Origin: Lithobates sylvaticus
Lineage: Eukaryota; Chordata; Amphibia; Anura; Ranidae
NCBI GenBank assembly: GCA_028564925.1
Contig: CM053028.1
Coordinates: 628,947,250 to 629,011,249 of the forward strand
Direction of reading: 5' to 3'
DNA: 64,000 bases
Positions 1-13,389 of the stretch are shown here, in pieces (position 1 is the first letter of the stretch; every line of letters begins with the position of its first letter). Position numbers and translations under genes: made by a program. The notes beneath the pieces were generated by a model that did not search any database, was not told the DNA's origin, and saw nothing but the letters and a program-made list of their open reading frames with translations.

Positions 1-1123
1 GGGTAGCGAGGGGGTGGGAGGAGGAGAAGGGAAGAAAAAGGGCATAACACCAAGCAAAAAAAAAAAAAAAAAAATGGACACCTTATGACGTTTTGCGGCT
101 CTACTGCCATGTAGATCTGATTAAAAGGAAATCAGGGACCTGCCCTAATGGGGTATGACTCCTGCCTCCCACACATGACCCATACCCTCTACCCAATTGG
201 CCCGACCCTCCTCGCTCACAGAGAGGAGGTACTTTTTGTTGTACCCCAGGGGATTATCCCCCCCAGCTGACCTATGGTGACCCTCTCGGAGGCTTTTGCT
301 AAGTGAATTTTCCTCACTTATATAGATAGTCCGTTATTCTTGTCATGCTCATGTATTGTCCCACAGGATACCATCTATCTTTCTTTAGATCAATAGGATT
401 TTCCACACTAGGAGCATCACCTTCTTACCCATGACTAAACATAATGACCCCCCTCTGGATCGCTTCAAAACTCTATAGGTTCCCAATGATCTTAGGACGC
501 TCAAATCCGACCTAAACATCCCAGACCCACCACGGCACAAGAGTGGATGGTCCTCCTTCATGTCTAGTACATGCCTCGCTGATTTCTAAAGTTAAGTTGT
601 AGTTACCTAAGTTTCACGCCAGGGTGGCTGGGTATTGACGCTTCCACCCTGGACAGTGTCGATATTCACCCGTTCCTGGTATACGCCGAAACCACGCCAC
701 CACAAGACTCCCGGATACTGAGCACACAACTCTTTCAATACCCAGTCCACATCTACCACACCTACAACAGTACACGACCTCACGGGAACCTGAGATTGCG
801 TCCCTTTAGGTACCGTAGCCAACCACCCCCACACACAGTGGACTCTGTGAGTCCCCACTGACCCCTTCTGGTACTTTATACACCGGGTTTACCAGTGGTC
901 AAACCCGCCACCAGAGGACTCCCTTTGTCTCCCTGTTCCCCCCTGACACTCAGCACCTGCCCACACATCAGTTCAGTCTCCTCCCCCACACCCCCCGTCC
1001 CTCTCGTCCCTTATCCCTTACCCTTTCTCATCCCTACCCCCTCAACTCCACCTTTGCTAACTGGTCCGTCCTGCTACCCTTCCCGGGCAGAACACCCTCA
1101 TAGGACACGGCTTGTAGATCAAT
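1..1123 (+). other. Upstream part of LINE L1-a: probable inter-ORF region
   Basis: No coding capacity is convincing here. The first 56 bases are purine-rich, followed by an A run at 57-74. From about 75 to the ORF2 start the sequence is non-coding and pyrimidine-rich. The length of about 1.05 kb matches the ORF1-ORF2 spacer in the related elements at 15431-22765 and 40891-47638 (0.9-1.15 kb). I therefore infer it is the spacer, with ORF1 lost or left of the window. The exact left edge of the element cannot be seen. Confidence 0.45.
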
Positions 1124-4100
1124 ATGGCCTCCACTGCAAATAGATCTTCTTGCCCTACCCTTAAACTGATCTCTCTAAATACTAAGGGTCTAAATATCCC
1201 GGAAAAGCGCTCAAAACTGCTAACCAACATGCGCAGCATGAAAGCAGACATAGTTTTCCTGCAGGAGACCCACTTCTGTACGACAAACATACCTAAACTA
1301 TCAAACTTTTTCTACCCACACAGCTTCCACGCAACTAACCCTGAAGCTAAATCCAAAGGGGTCTCGATTCTCCTCTCCAAAAACGTCCCCTTCCAAGTGA
1401 CTGATACGCTTGCAGACGAACAAGGCAGATTCCTTTTCCTGAAAGGAACCTGGAAGGACAAACCCCTGACTCTGGCCAATATATACAGCCCCAACTCGTC
1501 CCAAGTCCCGTTTTTTCGAGACGTTACACAACGTCTATCCGCTTTTCAATCTGGTATACTGATAGTCGGGGGAGACCTCAATGTGCCCCTGGAACCCCTC
1601 ATTGACACGTCTTCGGGGACCTCTTATTTGCCGTATAAAGCATTACGTCAAATTAAACTATGTCTCCAAAACCTCCTGCTTCATGACACATGGCGCACGC
1701 TTCGTCCCAAAGACAGGGATTACACATTCTATTCCTTTCCACGCAATCGCTACTCCAGACTGGACTATTTTTTTCTTGACCCAACGCGACCTCCCATTCT
1801 TGACTAACGCCACTATAGAGCCTATGACGATCTCGGACCACCACCCCATCTCTATTTCAATATCTTTACCGGAAAAACTCAACCATACCCAGACTTGGAA
1901 AATGGACCCCACCATCCTTGCAGACACTGCACGACAAGAGGAAATCCGTCTCTGCTTAGAGAACTATTTCAGGGACAACGACACACCTGATACCACGAGC
2001 ATGACACAATGGGCAGCGCATAAATGCGTTATACGTGGGAAAATCATTTCAATGACAGCTAAAATCAGAAAAGAAAAACGTAAAACGCTTTCGGACCTAT
2101 TTACTAAATTACAAAAGCTAGAGACGTTACATAAACGCACCCTGGCCCAAGATACACATCAGGAACTTCTAGACATCAGGTCACAAATACAGGAGGAGAT
2201 GGGCAAGATTTCCCGTAAAAAATACATGCTCACACAAAAACTCTTTTATGAATTTGGTAATAAAAGTGGTCACCTGCTAGCCCAGGCACTACGTACTAAG
2301 AAAGCGAAGAACACGGTTCACAAACTCCGCTCACCTAAGGGGGAGGTTTATACAAAAAACACAGATATAGCCGCTGAATTCGAGAAATTTTACTCATCAC
2401 TCTATAACATTGAAGGATCACACCCCTCGACCCCATCCCCCCATACCAGAACAACCAAAATAAGACAATTCTTAGACCAACATTGCCCCAGGACCATATC
2501 TCAGGAAACATCCGACAATCTTGAGGGCCCAATAACCCAACAGGAATGGGACACAGCTTTGAAACAGCTAAAACCAGGCAAATGTCCGGGCCCGGACGGA
2601 CTACCAGCTAGTTACTTTAAAACTTTCAAGGACTCCCTAGGTTCCCCATTCAGGAAAGCCTTTAACTCTATTACTCCAACGACCCCGCTATCCCACAAAA
2701 TACTAGAAGCACATATAGTGGTACTCCCCAAAGACGATAAGGATCCTACTCAGACAGCTAGCTATAGACCTATTTCACTGCTCAACGTGGACTTAAAAAT
2801 CTTTTCAAAAATACTGGCCAACAGATTGTTACCGTACCTCCCCTCACTGGTCTCCAAAGACCAGGTAGGGTTTGTCCCTGGCAGGGAAGCTAGGGACAAC
2901 ACCATAAAAGCAATAAATCTCCATCACCATATCACTTCTTCCAATCAGCATGGCTTCTTCCTCTCGTTGGATGCAGAGAAGGCATTCGACAGGGTAGCAT
3001 GGGACTACATGGCAGCAGTACTACACTCTATAGGTCTGGGCCCCCGTATGCTCGACTTCATTTTATCCTTATATTCCAATCCATCAGCAAAGATCAGAGT
3101 GAATGATACCCTGTCGAATGTCTTCCCCATCCACAATGGTACGAGACAGGGCTGCCCACTGTCCCCGATACTCTTCATCCTCACCATAGAGCCTCTCTTG
3201 AACAGCATTCGAAATGACCCAGACATTCAAGGCATACAGACCAAGCAAAAAGACTTCAAACTCGCCGCTTTTGCGGACGACATTCTATTATTCCTCACGC
3301 ACCCACATACCACTCTACCGGTCCTGCTAGCAAAATTCCAACAGTTCAACTTAATCTCCAACCTTAAAATTAACTTCTCCAAATCCTTTGCCCTCAATAT
3401 CACTTTGCCCATCTCTGTAGTCGCCCAATGCAAGGAAAATTTTGCCTTTCAATGGAAGACAGACGCGCTCACATACCTAGGCATACAACTCCCTGCCAAA
3501 CTGCAAGACCTCTACACAAGAAACTACCTTCCACTGCTGAATAAGCTAACGACTGATTTAACTCAATGGAACAAACCGATTTTCTCATGGTTTGGCAGGG
3601 CAGCAATACTGAAAATGAACGCTCTACCACGTGTTCTTTATATATTACAAACAATACCTATCCATATACCTCCCTCCTTTTTTAAATCGTATAGAAGCCT
3701 CTGCACCAAATTTCTGTGGGGAGGCCATAAACCTAGAATAAGCTACACGCACCTTACATTACCAAAACAGCTGGGAGGGATAGGTCTGTCCGATATCCTT
3801 AACTATTACAAAGCTGTTCATTTGACACGCATTATTGACTGGAATGTTCACGCCCCAACAAAAGACTGGGTTGACTTAGAAGCTTCCTTTATGAGTTTAC
3901 CCCTCGAATCTCTACCCTGGATTCGAAACTGTCAGACCTTCCCTGAAGTGGGCGGACACCCATTGATCAAACCCACTATCAATTGCTTTTTCAGACTTTG
4001 CCGAAGCGTACCCATCTCATCCATACCGGGACCCATGACCCCGATTACAATGAACCCCAATTTCCCTCCAGGCATGGTAAAGAGTTTTCTCAAAGACTTT

Positions 4101-4988
4101 TGGCCGCAAACTCATGCTTTGGCACATCACTTTTACGCCCGCGAGCGGCCACTCTCAGCTTCCCAAATAGCAACGATACATGACAAACCCTCCATCCCGA
4201 CGTGGAAGTTCACCCAGATCACGCATTTCCTGAATTCTCTACACAAACAGTCCTCTTGCTCCAGAACCCTGACGCTCTTTGAAAAGTTGTGCTTACAAAC
4301 GTCCCCCCAAACTCATCTTATATCGGCTACTCACTCACTTCTGTTCGCTGACCACCAGCCCAACGATTCAATCATGTGCAAAGCCTGGGAAAGAGATCTT
4401 TCCGTCACTCTCTCACCAACAGACTGGACTAGCATACACACAAACATTCACAAAGGCTCCTTGAATGTGACCACTCAGGAGACCAGATACAAAATCCAAA
4501 CGAGGTGGTATCGTACCCCGTCCCTACTCCATAAATTCAAACACGATGTGCTGGACTCCTGTTGGAGATGCTTGGCAGATAGGGGCACGATGCTACACAT
4601 TTGGTGGCAATGCCCTCACATACAAAGTTTCTGGAAGGAAGTACACCGCATCACCTCGCAGGTTACATCTTATGACCTACAATTTACTCCGACCCAATTC
4701 CTACTCCACCACACACACCTACCTCAATCGCACTACCACAAATCACTTGCTATGCACATGATTGATGCGGCAAAACAATGTATCCCCGTACACCGGAAAT
4801 CCCAATCAATTCCCACTGTCAAGGAATGGTTTAGAAGAATCACAAAAATAGCGGAATTGGAAGAGCTCATTCACTGTTCCAGAGACACTCCACAGAAATT
4901 TAGCACTAAATGGGCCTGTTGGGTACACTTCCAAACGACCTTGGAATATGCCCAATTATACAAGCAGCCCTCTCAGAGACCACTATGA
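1124..4988 (+). pseudogene. LINE ORF2 (endonuclease + reverse transcriptase), one frameshift
   Basis: ORF2 nicks the target and copies element RNA into it. The APE-type endonuclease starts at ATG 1124 (SLNTKGLN), with the catalytic Glu in LQETHF, then GGDLNVP, YSRLDYFFL and, after a frame change, SDHHPI. The reverse transcriptase shows CPGPDGLPASYFK, YRPISLLNVDLKIF, DQVGFVPGREARDN, GTRQGCPLSP and the catalytic FADDILLF at about 3268-3294. A zinc knuckle (CWRC...LHIWWQC) lies near 4558-4614. The only break seen is a one-base length change in the T7 run at about 1768-1774, which moves the frame from the endonuclease start into the long downstream frame. It may be real decay or a homopolymer consensus error. 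About 1,288 codons in total, the normal length. Confidence 0.88.
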
Positions 4989-6042
4989 CAGCTCCGACTT
5001 ACTATGAACCCAGCTAACCTACGACCCCGCCTATTCGTCTCTTGCGGAAACACTATTGTCCCGCCCACTGGAAGAACATTTCTCCCCTCCTACCGGTCGA
5101 TCTACCACTCTCTTCTGATAAAGCAATTTCTGCCTGGGGGGGGGGGGGGGGGGGTAGCGGGACGAGACCATCTCTACCATCTTTAACACCCACATTACTC
5201 CATCCCACTTCTCCCACCCCGTCACACCCCTCCTGCTCCATACCCCTTGCCCTGTTCCCCAACATACCCCTGGTAAAAGGACCCTGATAGCCTCAAACAT
5301 ATTCGGTCTTATGTTACCAATACACCCTACATAGGTAAATGCTAACATAGTCCGCCTGGACCCTAGCAACCCTAGGCCTCTACTGATGTAACGGTACCTC
5401 CACCCCACACTGTATATTCGCTCGGTGGACCCACCTCATTGACACAACCTGACACCCAGTTTTACCCTAGGGCCCACTACTCCCCGCCTGTACAAGGGGA
5501 GTCCCGTTGAGTCCGTTAACTTCTATGTTGTCATTGTATACGACATACACCGATCTTACTGTTGAGCATTCTGTATGGACGAATACAGGTCTAAGTTAGA
5601 CTCTCCGAGTCGGACTTACTTACTTATCTTCCCCTTTTTCTTTGGCTGTTCTTTTTACTTATCCATCACTTAGGGTGCTTGTTCTTTGTTTATTTGAACT
5701 ACTTACTATGGACGCCTTGTTTCATGCATTCTCGAATTAGTTGATTTAACCAATATTCTTAATCAAAATGGATCAATAATATTGTTCAATCGAGTTAACT
5801 CCCATCATTAGACACAGCTTGTTCCCGGATGGGGTGTCTAAGTGAGAGTTTGCTCTTCCTTTTGTTCCCTGCTATTTCTTTGTAGAGATAATTCTAAACA
5901 TGACCTATGTTTTTCATTGTAATTCTGTACGCATCCTTTAATGTATACTGTATAATTCGACAAGAATATGTTGTATACCTGTTATTTGTTTCTGTAACTT
6001 GGTTCAAAAACCCAATAAAAACTTTTGGAAAAAAAAAAAAAA
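4989..6042 (+). other. 3' UTR and poly(A) tail of L1-a
   Basis: Non-coding, rich in T and C, with a pure G run near 5137-5154. AATAAA at 6014-6019 lies about 10 bases before the A14 tail at 6029-6042. No gene is visible. Confidence 0.75.
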
Positions 6043-6156
6043 TAATATAGAAAATGTTCCTAACATGGACATGTTTAGAACCTTGAACAAAATAGATTAC
6101 CATCAAACGTGTAGTGAAAAAGTGTTTGAAAATATAATCAAGCGGCGCTTCAAAGC

Positions 6157-6171
6157 AAAAAAAAAAATAAA

Positions 6172-6217
<46 letters not shown>
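6157..6217. repeat. A-rich run plus (TA)n microsatellite
   Basis: An A-rich stretch (6157-6180) is followed by about 18 uninterrupted TA units. Confidence 0.95.
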
Positions 6218-6220
<3 letters not shown>

Positions 6221-6889
6221 AAATAACAGAAATATAAAATAATCCTGTATAAATAACACCACGTGAAATAATGTTGAAGTGAACACTTTAAAAGTCCATA
6301 AATAACTGTGTTTGAAAAATGAAACAATCTTCAAAGGAAATAAATCCACCAAAATATATCCATAAAAATTATTTTCCAATCTTCCACCACACCGACGTGT
6401 CTTGTGATCCCTCTCCCAATGAGACCGCACTCACCAGATGGTGTTGCCTTCCAGTCTCGTGGTCGGCAAATTATCAATTTAACCACACCCGGGTTATTGA
6501 TACGATCAAGCCATGATCACTCTCTCCATATGTGAAAATATAAAATCAAAAGTGCTCCACATAGCGTGACTCAGTTTTAAAGAATTTATTTAAAAAATAA
6601 CCACACTCACACTTCAAAGGTTGAACTCACATGTGATAAAGTGAAAATCAGCAAAATCAGCAAATCACAGCACATATCCACAGCAAGCATGAGTGAAAGA
6701 TGAACTGGCAAAGCGCTCAATATGGTCACCCACGATCCAAACTCTGTTAATATAGATCTCACCACCTCCCCGACGACTGCTCCTGATATGGGTCCTCCTC
6801 ATAAAAAAAAATCCCCAACAGTAAAAGTCCGGTTAGGTGAACATCAATGGATCAGATTCAAGACCGCCAGAGATACAAACAAGTGTTCA

Positions 6890-6965
6890 GTGTCCGTGTA
6901 GCCACGCCCCTGACATGTTTCGTCATACAAGACTTCTTCCTAAGGGATTGGCTACACGGACTGAC
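6890..6965 (-). ncRNA. Hammerhead-ribozyme-like motif (type I layout), probably degenerate
   Basis: Read on minus, an 11-bp outer stem (TCCGTGTAGCC with GGCTACACGGA) encloses TCCC/GGGG pairing, a CTTAGGA box (hammerhead consensus CUGANGA), a weak GTC/GAC stem, GAAAC, the self-complementary ACATGT and a GTC that would be the cleavage triplet. This order is that of type I hammerheads with a very short stem III, as described for Penelope-like elements. One core position and the weak second stem argue against an active ribozyme. It could be only a structured repeat terminus. Confidence 0.42.
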
Positions 6966-7966
6966 TGCTAGATTTAAATAGTGCCCCTTAGGTGATCACC
7001 TGATCACTCAGACCCAATGTGCATGCGTGACGGATCTACGTCACGTCCCGTCCCCTCACCTTGCGTTGGTCTGCTCTCCACCCAGAGCTCAGTCTACCGC
7101 GCATCCATCACAGGGAACCCGCGCATGCGCACTATAATATCGTCGCACACACTATTTGCGCGCGCAACTTGAATACGCGGCCACGTACATAGCAAGGCAC
7201 GCATCTCCTATGCGTCACTCCTTGCCTCAATGGTCCTGCGCATGTCAATTGGGATAAGTAATTTATCATGGTGAGAATAGCCAATCATTCACAGGTAGCA
7301 TCTCCTTTCTAACAAACAGAGGACGCCCCGGTGACCATACTGCACCCGGCTATTGCATCCAATATTATCTTTTATACATTTATTACATAAAATATGGATC
7401 AAAACACTGCTAGTGCCATTTATATCTCACATTCTATTGAAATATAGTGTGGTCGATTGACTTTTATTTTAAAAACTGAACATTATGACCAAGGTATATA
7501 TATTAAGATAAAAATGATTTCTCTATTATCTTAAAGATCGTTCAATTCACTCAACACATATATGTATAAGGCTAGATCAAACTACATATATATGTTAGTG
7601 CATGGATACAAAAATCAGTTAAAATAATTTGAATAATAAAAACATAAAAAAATGTCCACATATATGAGAATACATACAGTATCTCAAATGGGTGGAGGAT
7701 GATATCTATCTATATCATAGAGTTATAAGCCCCATAATTAATGAGTCAAACCACCCCCTCATACAGTCGACATTGCATGATGGGAGTGAAGAGACGTTAC
7801 ATCCTCACATCTCTCTAGCTATATCAAAAATATCCATATTTGGAATTACTGTAACCAAATATTGGACATCAATTTATACTAAAAAAAGTGTGCATATAAA
7901 TAAATAAAACATAAAAAATGAGAATAATACCTAATAAACAGTGCATAATAGCACTTATATACACCC

Positions 7967-8132
<166 letters not shown>

Positions 8133-8139
8133 AACAAAG

Positions 8140-8274
8140 ACGCGCGTGTCCCATGGCCACGTGCTGATACGATGCACGACCACGTCCATGGCCACGTCCA
8201 CTAGAAACAGAGACTGCCTGCCCTGTGTTCTTGGCTCTGCACGCTCTGCCTCCCCTTGGCGGTCTTCCAGCCAT
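8140..8274 (-). pseudogene. hAT transposase N-terminal fragment (copy 0)
   Basis: Starts at ATG 8274 with MAGRPPRGG and is rich in Arg, Gly and Ser ([21 protein letters not shown]). It aligns by eye with the N-terminus of the two other hAT copies (MSGRPTRRDRQSRAKKRG at 32103 and HGTHSSFFSAAGHVEP near 35590). The frame is cut off by the (TA)n tract at 8132, so the BED finger and catalytic region are absent. The basic leader is typical of a nuclear DNA-binding transposase. It cannot be functional alone. Confidence 0.6.
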
Positions 8275-8284
8275 TGTAGTCGGT

Positions 8285-11200
8285 AGTCCTGTGGGTGCTG
8301 CTGAGAAGAAAATATAGGAGCTCTGTGTGATGCCACTAACACACTAGAAGTATATATATGTATATAACACACTAGAAGTCCTGTGGGTGCTTCTGAGAAG
8401 AAAATATAGGAGCTCTGTGTGATGCCACTAACACACTAGAAGTCCTGTGGGTGCTGCTGAAAGAAAATATAGGAGCTCTGTGTGATGCCACTAACACACT
8501 AGAAGTCCTATGGGTGCTTCTGCAAAGAAAATAGAGGAGCTCTGTGTGATGCCACTAACACACTAGAAGTCCTGTGGGTGCTGCTGAGAAGAAAAATATA
8601 GGAGCTCTGTGTGATGCCACTAACACACTAGAAGTCCTATGGTGCTTCTGCAAAGAAAAATAGAGGAGCTCTGTGTGATGCCACTAAAACACACTAGAAG
8701 TCCTGTGGGTGCTGCTTCTGCAAAGAAAATAGGAGCTCTGTGTGATGCCACTAACACACTAGAAGTCCTGTGGGTGCTTCTGCAAAGAAAATATAGGAGC
8801 TCTGTGTGATGCCACTAACACACTAGAAGTCCTGTGGGTGCTTCTGAGAAGAAAATATAGGAGCTCTGTGTGATGCCACTAACACACTAGAAGTCCTATG
8901 GGTGCTTCTGCAAAGAAAATATAGGAGCTCTGTGTGATGCCACTAACACACTAGAAGTCCTGTGGGTGCTTGCTGAGAAAGAAAATATAGGAGCTCTGTG
9001 TGATGCCACTAACACACTAGAAGTCCTATGGGTGCTTCTGCAAAGAAAAAAGAGGAGCTCTGTGTGATGCCACTAACACACTAGAAGTCCTGTGGGTGCT
9101 GCTGAGAAGAAAATATAGGAGGAGCTCTGTGTGATGCCACTAACACACTAGAAGTCCTGTGGGTGCTTCTGCAAAGAAATAGAGGAGCTCTGTGTGATGC
9201 CACTAACACACTAGAAGTCCTGTGGGTGCTGCTGAAAGAAAATATAGGAGCTCTGTGTGATGCCACTAACACACTAGAAGTCCTATGGGTGCTTCTGCAA
9301 AGAAAATAGAGGAGCTCTGTGTGATGCCACTAACACACTAGAAGTCCTGTGGGTGCTGCTGCAGAAGAAAATATAGGAGCTCTGTGTGATGCCACTAACA
9401 CACTAGAAGTCCTGTGGGTGCTTCTGCAAAGAAAATAGAGGAGCTCTGTGTGATGCCACTAACACACTAGAAGTCCTGTGGGTGCTTGCTGCAAAGAAAA
9501 TATAGGAGCTCTGTGTGATGCCACTAAACACTAGAAGTCCTGTGGGTGCTTCTGGGAAGAAAATATAGCTCTGTGTGTGATGCCACTAACACACTTAGAA
9601 GTCCTATAGGGTGCTTCTGGGAAGAAAATATACTAACACACTTCAAGTCCTATAGGTGTGAAAAAATGATGGGACTAACACACTTCAAGTCCTATAGGTG
9701 CTTCTGGGAAGAAAATATAGCTCTGTGTGATGGGACTAACACACTTCAAGTCCTATAGGTGCTTTCTGAGCTCTGTGTGTGTAATGGGACTAACACACTT
9801 CAAGTCCTATAGGTGCTTCTGGGAAGAAAATATAGCTCTGTGTGTGTAATGGGACTAACACACTTCAAGTCCTATAGGTGCTTCTGGGAAGAAAATATAG
9901 CTCTGTGTGTGTAATGGGACTAACAGACTTCAAGTCCTATAGGTGCTTCTGCGAACAAAATATAGGAGCTCTGCGTGCCTGCCACGAACACACTTCAAGT
10001 CCTATAGGTGCTTCTGGGAACAAAATATAGAGCTCTGTGTGTAATGGGACTAACACACTTCAAGTCCTATAGGTGCTTCTGGGAAAAAAATATAGCTCTG
10101 TGTGTGTAATGGGACTAACACACTTCAAGTCCTATAGGTGCTTCTGGGAACAAAATATAGCTCTGTGTGTGTGATGGGACTAACACACTTCAAGTCCTAT
10201 AGGTGCTTCTGGGAACAAAATATAGCTCTGTGTGTGTAATGGGACTAACACACTTCAAGCCTATAGGTGCTTCTGGGAAGAAAATATAGCTCTTTGTGTG
10301 TGATGGGACTAACACACTTCAAGTCCTATAGGTGCTTCTGGGAAGAAAGTATAGCTCTGTGTGTGTAATGGGACTAACACACTTCAAGTCCTATAGGTGC
10401 TTCTGGGAACAAATATAGCTCTGTGTGTGTAATGGGACTAACACACTTCAAGTCCTATAGGTGCTTCTGGGAACAAAATATAGCTCTGTGTGTGTGATGG
10501 GACTAACACACTTCAAGTCCTATAGGTGCTTCTGGGAACAAAATATAGCTCTGTGTGTGTGTGTAATGGGACTAACACACTTCAAGTCCTATAGGTGCTT
10601 CTGGGGAAAATATATAGCTCTGTGTGTGTGTAATGGGACTAACACACTTCAAGTCCTATAGGTGCTTCTGGGAAGAAAATATAGCTCTGTGTGTGTGATG
10701 GGACTAAACACACTTCAAGTCCTATAGGTGCTTCTGGGAAGAAAATATAGCTCTGTGTGTGATGGGACTAACACACTTCAAGTCCTATAGGTGCTTCTGG
10801 GAAGAAAATATAGCTCTGTGTGTGTGATGGGACTAACACACTTCAAGTCCTATAGGTGCTTCTGGGAAGAAAGTATAGCTCTGTGTGTGTGATGGGACTA
10901 ACACACTTCAAGTCCTATAGGTGCTTCTGGGAAGAAAATATAGCTCTGTGTGTGTAATGGGACTAACACACTTCAAGTCCTATAGGTGCTTCTGGGAACA
11001 AAATATAGCTCTTTGTGTGTAATGGGACTAACACACTTCAAGTCCTATAGGTGCTTCTGGGAAGAAAATATAGCTCTGTGTGTGTAATGGGACTAACACA
11101 CTTCAAGTCCTATAGGTGCTTCTGGGAACAAAATATAGCTCTGTGTGTGTAATGGGACTAACACACTTCAAGTCCTATAGGTGCTTCTGGGAAGAAAATA

Positions 11201-12815
11201 TAGCTCTGTGTGTGTGATGGGACTAACACACTTCAAGTCCTATAGGTGCTTCTGGGAACAAAATATAGCTCTGTGTGTGATGGGACTAACACACTTCAAG
11301 TCCTATAGGTGCTTCTGGGAACAAAATATAGCTCTGTGTGTGTAATGGGACTAACACACTTCAAGTCCTATAGGTGCTTCTGGGAACAAAATATAGCTCT
11401 GTGTGTGTGATGGGACTAACACACTTCAAGTCCTATAGGTGCTTCTGGGAACAAAATATAGCTCTGTGTGTAATGGGACTAACACACTTCAAGTCCTATA
11501 GGTGCTTCTGGGAAGAAAATATAGCTCTGTGTGTGTGATGGGACTAACACACTTCAAGTCCTATAGGTGCTTCTGGGAAGAAAATATAGCTCTGTGTGTG
11601 TAATGGGACTAACACACTTCAAGTCCTATAGGTGCTTCTGGGAAGAAAATATAGCTCTGTGTGTGTAATGGGACTAACACACTTCAAGTCCTATAGGTGC
11701 TTCTGGGAACAAAATATAGCTCTGTGTGTGTGATGGGACTAACACACTTCAAGTCCTATAGGTGCTTCTGGGAACAAAATATAGCTCTGTGTGTGTGATG
11801 GGACTAACACACTTCAAGTCCTATAGGTGCTTCTGGGAAGAAAATATAGCTCTGTGTGTGTGATGGGACTAACACACTTCAAGTCCTATAGGTGCTTCTG
11901 GGAAGAAAATAGCTCTGTGTGTGTGATGGGACTAACACACTTCAAGTCCTATAGGTGCTTCTGGGAACAAAATATATAGCTCTGTGTGTGTAATGGGACT
12001 AACACACTTCAAGTCCTATAGGTGCTTCTGGGAAGAAAATATAGCTCTGTGTGTGTGATGGGACTAACACACTTCAAGTCTATAGGTGCTTCTGGGAAGA
12101 AAATATAGCTCTGTGTGTGTAATGGGACTAACACACTTCAAGTCCTATAGGTGCTTCTGGGAACAAAATATAGCTCTGTGTGTGTGTGATGGGACTAACA
12201 CACTTCAAGTCCTATAGGTGCTTCTGGGAACAAAATATAGCTCTGTGTGTGTGATGGGACTAACACACTTCAAGTCCTATAGGTGCTTCTGGGAAAAAAA
12301 ATATAGCTCTGTGTGTGTAATGGGACTAACACACTTCAAGTCCTATGTGCTTCTGGGAAGAAAATATAGCTCTGTGTGTGTGATGGGACTAACACACTTC
12401 AAGTCCTATAGGTGCTTCTGGTAAAAATATAGGAGCTCTGCCTGCCTGCCACTAAACACACTACAAGTCCTATAGGTGCTTCTGGGCTCTATATAGGTGC
12501 TTCTGGTAACAAAATATAGGAGCTCTGCCTGCCTGCACATAACACACTACAAGTCATATAGGTGCTTCTGGTAACAAAATATAGGAGCTCTGCCTGCCTG
12601 TCACTAACACACTACAAGTCCTATAGGTGCTTCTGGTAACAAAATATAGGAGCTCTGCCTGCCTGCCACTAACACACTACAAGTCCTATAGGTGCTTCTG
12701 GTAAACAAAATATAGGAGCTCTGCCTGCCTGACACTAACACACTACAAGTCCTATAGGTGCTTCTGGTAACAAAATATAGGAGCTCTGCCTGCCTGCCAC
12801 GAACACACTACAAGC
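8285..12815. repeat. 4.5-kb minisatellite, about 70 units of 62-65 bp in three blocks
   Basis: The core reads AGTCCTRTRGGTGCTTCTG, then a GAAGAAAATATA-type stretch, GCTCTG, a variable part, and ACTAACACACT. Three variants occur in order. Block 1 (to about 9590) has GTGTGATGCCACTAACACACTAGA. Block 2 (about 9597-12420) has (TG)n, then ATGGGACTAACACACTTCA. Block 3 (to 12815) has CTGCCTGCCTGCCACTAAC. Variation is mainly in TG copy number and single bases. The unit length is not a multiple of three, so it is not a coding repeat. It sits in the leader of the hAT copy, between the transposase N-terminus and the TATA-bearing end. Confidence 0.95.
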
Positions 12816-13186
12816 CCCTATTTGTCAATCAATCTTTGTAACTGAATCTATCTAACTCAATCTCTGCAAGTGAATCTCTCTCTCTATCTATCGAAATGCA
12901 GCAGAGTGTCACAGAAACAGCCTGCTCAATCTGCGCCGGAACAGCATGTGACCGGCGCAGACGGCGTGGCGGCGTTTTATAGGGGGGGGCGTGTACTACA
13001 GCCCCTGATCTGTAATTGGCTACAGGCGTCCTGCCTGTAGCCAATTATGGCTCTTCGAGTTTTCCGGGGCTGTGATTGGCCAAGCATGCGGGGTCACAGT
13101 GCATGCTTGGCCAATCATCAGCCAGCAATGCACTGCGTCGGCCGCGCCGGCCGCAATGCATTGCGGGGCCGCTCGCATCACACGAA
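12816..13186 (-). mobile_element. hAT element 5' end (copy 0): TATA box and hairpins, outer tip lost
   Basis: Homologous to 33491-34061, 36326-36655 and 60995-61440. On minus it carries TATAAAA at 12981-12975 preceded by a CACGCCCC-type box. Further out are two hairpins: ATTGGCTACAGGC with its complement around 13016-13047, and a 16-17-bp pair (TGATTGGCCAAGCATGC and complement) around 13071-13117. The outer hairpins and terminal inverted repeat seen in the other copies are missing because the sequence runs into (TA)n at 13187. Confidence 0.65.
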
Positions 13187-13382
<196 letters not shown>

Positions 13383-13389
13383 GTGTTTA

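Larger units (their letters stand above)
75..6042 (+). mobile_element. LINE L1-a, Tx1-like L1 clade non-LTR retrotransposon
   Basis: This autonomous-type retrotransposon inserts by target-primed reverse transcription. What is present is a spacer, ORF2 (endonuclease, reverse transcriptase, zinc knuckle; 1124-4988), a 3' UTR of about 1.05 kb with a run of 18-20 G at about 5137-5154, AATAAA at 6014-6019 and a poly(A) tail at 6029-6042. The 3' end also shows a small inverted repeat, CCAA/TTGG, around the polyadenylation signal. ORF1 is not in the window. It belongs to the same subfamily as L1-d (23835-28582), judged by shared motifs such as VPGREARDNTIKA and DAEKAFDRVAWDYM. The left edge is uncertain. 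Confidence 0.85.
6043..7965 (-). mobile_element. Penelope-like retroelement, terminal/leader region
   Basis: Non-coding on both strands. Read on minus it shows a CpG-rich block (about 7200-7000) with GCGCATGCGC-type motifs, then a hammerhead-like fold (6890-6965), then an A/T-rich leader running to a (TA)n tract at 6181-6217. This layout matches the terminal repeats of Penelope-like elements, known to carry hammerhead motifs. The nuclease end of such an element lies in the same orientation at 13390-13955. I infer one element split by the (TA)n/hAT insertion between 7968 and 13380. The edge at 6043 is the end of the LINE poly(A). Family assignment rests on the layout, not on a search. Confidence 0.5.

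Noticed and set aside
9546-12424. Repeated peptides such as GLTHFKSYRCFW in the minisatellite
   Set aside because: The unit length of 62-65 bases is not a multiple of three and the frames close after two or three units; it is not a coding repeat.
8285-12815. CRISPR-like array of regular repeats
   Set aside because: Units are head-to-tail with no unique spacers, in a vertebrate context.
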